NCBI GenBank assembly: GCA_017652265.1 | Contig: JAGCBH010000029.1 | Location: 1-64,000, forward strand | Length of the DNA: 64,000 bases | Source of the DNA: a bacterium | GTDB lineage: Bacteria; Cyanobacteriota; Vampirovibrionia; Gastranaerophilales; Gastranaerophilaceae | Direction of reading: 5' to 3' | Shown: positions 61,323 to 64,000 of the stretch, piece by piece | Numbering within the stretch: the stretch's first letter is position 1 | Layout of the letters: each line of letters starts with the position of its first letter | Made by a program: the position numbers and the translations under genes | Notes under the pieces: model-generated | Told to the model about the DNA's origin: nothing | The model's database searches: none | Seen by the model: only the letters and a program-made list of their open reading frames with translations

Positions 61323-64000
61323 CTATTCTTTAATTCCGCTCAGTTCTTTAAACGAATTCAGTACTTTCTGCGCCTTTGACTGCTCTCTGAACAGACTGTT
61401 GTTTTGGATTTTCCTTATGGTTTTAAGGCTTCTTTCATACATGACATTTGCCATTTGAAGAAAATCTTTCTGATGCGGAGATTTTTTCAGCCCCATTTCC
61501 TGATAAAGTTTACCGTATAACAGGTACAAACGGGCAATTAAATCATTGAGTTCATTTTGCTGTGCAACCCTCAAGCCCTGTTCCAGATACATTTTAACGG
61601 TTACAAAATCGCCCTTAATCGTAAAGGCTTTAGCAAGCGTCATAAGAAGTAATATCTGGAATATATTATTTGAAATCTTAGGGTTGTTTGCGACATCAAG
61701 AGCTTTTTGCGCAATATCTATCGCTTTGTCCGGACCTTCCGTATTCATAATTGACTCCGCAATGAAGTACCAGCATAACAATGCGCCAAGTGCAATCTTT
61801 TCGTTAGAAAAATGTTCCAACTGCTCATTATAAATTTCAAGACCTTTTGAAATCTGCTCATTATCGGCAAAAATCTTTCCTAAAAGTGTTTTCATGAAAT
61901 TCTTGGTAAACGTATCAAAATTGTTATTAGCAAATGTAACTATTTCAAACAAATCTTCCTGAATATTGTCATATTCTTTATTCATAAATCTGTTTATAAT
62001 GTTGATAAAATTCCATTTTAAAATATTTTCATTGCTCAGTTTCACTTCGTTTGAAGCATCCAAAATTTCCTGCAAATGTCTGTTTGAATTTGTATAATCC
62101 CCGCAAATTGTATCAGCAAACGCAAATAACAGGTGGCACTTCATTAAGAAATCATTATCCTGAATCTGACCTCTTTCAATTGCATTTGTAAGAAGTGAAA
62201 TAACCTCTCTGACTGATTTATCGCCCTGAAGAACATAAGCCTCACCCAAAAGATGGCAGGTTTTAAGCCACGTATCATAAAGCAATTCGTGAGAAATGTT
62301 TTTATTTTTTGCTTTTCCGCCCAAATATTTATCAATCACAGGTAAAATATCATTATTAATCAAATCCGTAACTTCCCCGCAATTACCTATAGAAAGAAGG
62401 GCTTTCAGTTTTGAAACTTTAATTAAAGCAATTTCCAAATCCTTTTCAGGGCTTAATTTTTCCAAAATTCTGTTCACACTTTCAACTACACCAAAATATT
62501 TACCGGAATACTGGCAACTCTGAACCATATATGAAAGTAATTCAATTTCTTTTACACTGTTCCCTATTCCCTGGGCATTTGATATTGCATCCGGAAGATA
62601 ATCCAGCGCTTCACTTGATTTATAAAGGGTTAAAATTTTACCTAATCTTTCGGAAATATTAAATCTTATATTAAGAGTTTTGTTATCATCAAGTTCGTTA
62701 ATAAGCGCAAGGCACTGCTTTTGAGAAATTATATAAAGATTTACATCCCCGATATATGAACATAAATTTGCATTCTTTGTCCAGACTTCAAGAGCTTCGT
62801 TTTTATTATGGAGATTCTGCAAAATTATTGCCATTAAAGTATTTGATTTAAGGTTAAAGCCTTTTAAAATTGAATAAATACGCTTATTAATATCTATAAA
62901 ATTAGGTTCATTTTTAGAAATTTTTGATATACTTTCCCAAAGATATGAACTTACAAATTCATATATAAACTCATCTTTTGCCCGAATATATCCGTAATCC
63001 GTCAAAGCATTAAATATATTCAGAGCTTCTTCCGCTTTTAATTGGAAAACTTCTTTCATTAAATTGAAATCAATTTTCTGTCCTATAACGGAAGCGCATA
63101 TTAATAAATCAAATGCTATAGGATATTTGTTCTTTAATAAATAAAGTCTTCTCTCAACCAATTCATCAAGCGTTAACGGCAAAATAAAATCAATTCCGTA
63201 ACGCAGACAATCATTTTTAAAATCAATACCTGACTTTATATACCCCGGGTTTCCTTTAGATTTTTTATATATTTCACGCTTTTCGCTATCAGGTAAAATT
63301 CTGTTTATATCATGAACACACTTATAAACATCAACGGCTTCAACCGGAGTCATAGGCGAAATTTCCAAATTCAGATAGACATGAGCATATTTTTTATCCT
63401 CTAAATAAAGATATGACTGAGCAAGCCGTGGTTCGGAATATGTCATCAGGATTTTTAAATTCTTAAAAATATCTTCTATTTTAATCAGATTCTTTAAAAA
63501 TTCGTACGACATTGCATCAATAAAATCAAAATTATTAATAACAAGAAGTATTTTTTTATCGCTTTGCAAATGAGCAAAAACTTTCATTATAATATCAATA
63601 CTTTTTTGCTTATTTTCAAATATATTTTCATAAAAATCTGTTTTAAAAGGATAGAGCATATTTATTAGCCGGTCGGCTTCATCATTGTTCAGACACGGAA
63701 ATTCATTCTTAAAATATGAAACCGCATCCTTTTGAAACTGAGAATTATTTATGCAAAAATCCGGCAGTTTCATAAGTTCCGAAAGCATTTCCTGAACAAA
63801 ACCGCAAACAGTTAACTGCGATAACGGTGAGCAAGTAGCTTTAATCATTTTCCAATCTGAATTTTTCAGCTTTGACTGAAGTTTGCCAAGGATAAAATCT
63901 TTGCCTGAACCCTTGACACCGCTCAGTGACATAATATATTTTTCATCTTCAAGAACAGCGGTAGTAAGCAATTTTACAATTTCACTTCTGGTCGGTTTAA
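61323..64000 (-). CDS. AAA-type ATPase with TPR-like helical repeats (5' end beyond window)
   Basis: At least 890 residues, and the frame is open to the right edge without a stop. The first visible residues read KPTRSEIVKLLTTAVLEDEKY, then a Walker A-like GVKGSGKDFILGKL (a variant loop, D in place of S/T), a Walker B-like KILLVINNFDFIDAM and a sensor-like LKILMTYSEPRLA, as in STAND/AAA_16 regulatory ATPases. The remaining 550 residues are alpha-helical TPR-like repeats. Such proteins are often fused to Ser/Thr kinase, cyclase or HTH domains, which would lie upstream, off the window. I did not use the internal TTG at 63971 as a start. Confidence 0.75.
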   Translation of the reverse strand, partial: KPTRSEIVKLLTTAVLEDEKYIMSLSGVKGSGKDFILGKLQSKLKNSDWKMIKATCSPLSQLTVCGFVQEMLSELMKLPDFCINNSQFQKDAVSYFKNEFPCLNNDEADRLINMLYPFKTDFYENIFENKQKSIDIIMKVFAHLQSDKKILLVINNFDFIDAMSYEFLKNLIKIEDIFKNLKILMTYSEPRLAQSYLYLEDKKYAHVYLNLEISPMTPVEAVDVYKCVHDINRILPDSEKREIYKKSKGNPGYIKSGIDFKNDCLRYGIDFILPLTLDELVERRLYLLKNKYPIAFDLLICASVIGQKIDFNLMKEVFQLKAEEALNIFNALTDYGYIRAKDEFIYEFVSSYLWESISKISKNEPNFIDINKRIYSILKGFNLKSNTLMAIILQNLHNKNEALEVWTKNANLCSYIGDVNLYIISQKQCLALINELDDNKTLNIRFNISERLGKILTLYKSSEALDYLPDAISNAQGIGNSVKEIELLSYMVQSCQYSGKYFGVVESVNRILEKLSPEKDLEIALIKVSKLKALLSIGNCGEVTDLINNDILPVIDKYLGGKAKNKNISHELLYDTWLKTCHLLGEAYVLQGDKSVREVISLLTNAIERGQIQDNDFLMKCHLLFAFADTICGDYTNSNRHLQEILDASNEVKLSNENILKWNFINIINRFMNKEYDNIQEDLFEIVTFANNNFDTFTKNFMKTLLGKIFADNEQISKGLEIYNEQLEHFSNEKIALGALLCWYFIAESIMNTEGPDKAIDIAQKALDVANNPKISNNIFQILLLMTLAKAFTIKGDFVTVKMYLEQGLRVAQQNELNDLIARLYLLYGKLYQEMGLKKSPHQKDFLQMANVMYERSLKTIRKIQNNSLFREQSKAQKVLNSFKELSGIKE

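Noticed and set aside
1-64000. tRNA genes or CRISPR arrays
   Set aside because: All intergenic regions were read on both strands. No cloverleaf with a TTC-type T-loop and no regularly spaced repeats of 23-40 bp were seen.

Overview
This window looks like a chromosomal segment from a non-photosynthetic cyanobacterial relative (Vampirovibrionia/Melainabacteria, most like the gut order Gastranaerophilales). That placement is inferred. The DNA is AT-rich. There is a DUF561/Ycf23 gene, a family otherwise known from cyanobacteria and plastids, and a VKOR-DsbA fusion of cyanobacterial type. Lipid A genes and an LptF/LptG permease imply an LPS outer membrane. A pyruvate formate-lyase system implies fermentation, and no photosynthesis or respiration gene is present. 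I see no tRNA, transposon, prophage or CRISPR array.

Layout: 0.4-2.5 kb, a large secreted-looking protein gene behind a SigD/FliA-like promoter. 2.5-8.5 kb, a minus-strand block (sugar kinase, radical SAM protein, zinc-ribbon protein, two membrane proteins, an N-terminally extended glucose-6-phosphate isomerase). 8.6-11.5 kb, heptose/lipid A genes (rfaE2, lpxD, lpxC, fabZ). 11.6-22.6 kb, a CDP-deoxysugar operon (rfbF, rfbG, rfbH, a reductase, a pyruvate-type aldolase, a HAD phosphatase, a thiamine-diphosphate enzyme) and two tandem ABC exporters. 22.6-25.8 kb, secreted-looking proteins and a trypsin-like protease. 25.9-34.6 kb, housekeeping genes (ycf23-like, prfB with its programmed frameshift, xerC/D, a phosphate-ester antiporter, an exonuclease, thioredoxins, nifS, nifU). 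34.6-38.1 kb, a candidate structured ncRNA and a pyruvate formate-lyase whose glycyl-radical domain is a separate gene. 38.1-50.3 kb, an OppD-like ATPase, comF, a SNF2 helicase, pyrG, queH, VKOR-DsbA, purine nucleoside phosphorylase, a probable rpoZ and rpsT. 50.4-59.3 kb, a cluster of very large lineage-specific proteins. 59.5-64 kb, lptF/G, a coiled-coil gene and a truncated AAA/TPR protein.

The most interesting signal is regulatory. Six genes for large proteins without signal peptides, plus one site with no gene, carry the same upstream architecture on the minus strand. It is two heptamers (TTGTAAA, then TTGTWAC) exactly 10 bp apart, about 35 bp of spacer, and an invariant ATACTTTAT box with an AATT-like element 13 bp before it. 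The two paralogous genes beginning MGLAASQAR instead have TAAA-N16-CCGATA promoters, each preceded by the same heptamer as a 20-bp inverted repeat exactly 15 bp upstream. Together these look like an undescribed regulon for exported or surface proteins, possibly linked to a flagellar-type export system. Other points of note are the split pyruvate formate-lyase, the ncRNA candidate and a sugar cassette that may make a branched deoxysugar.
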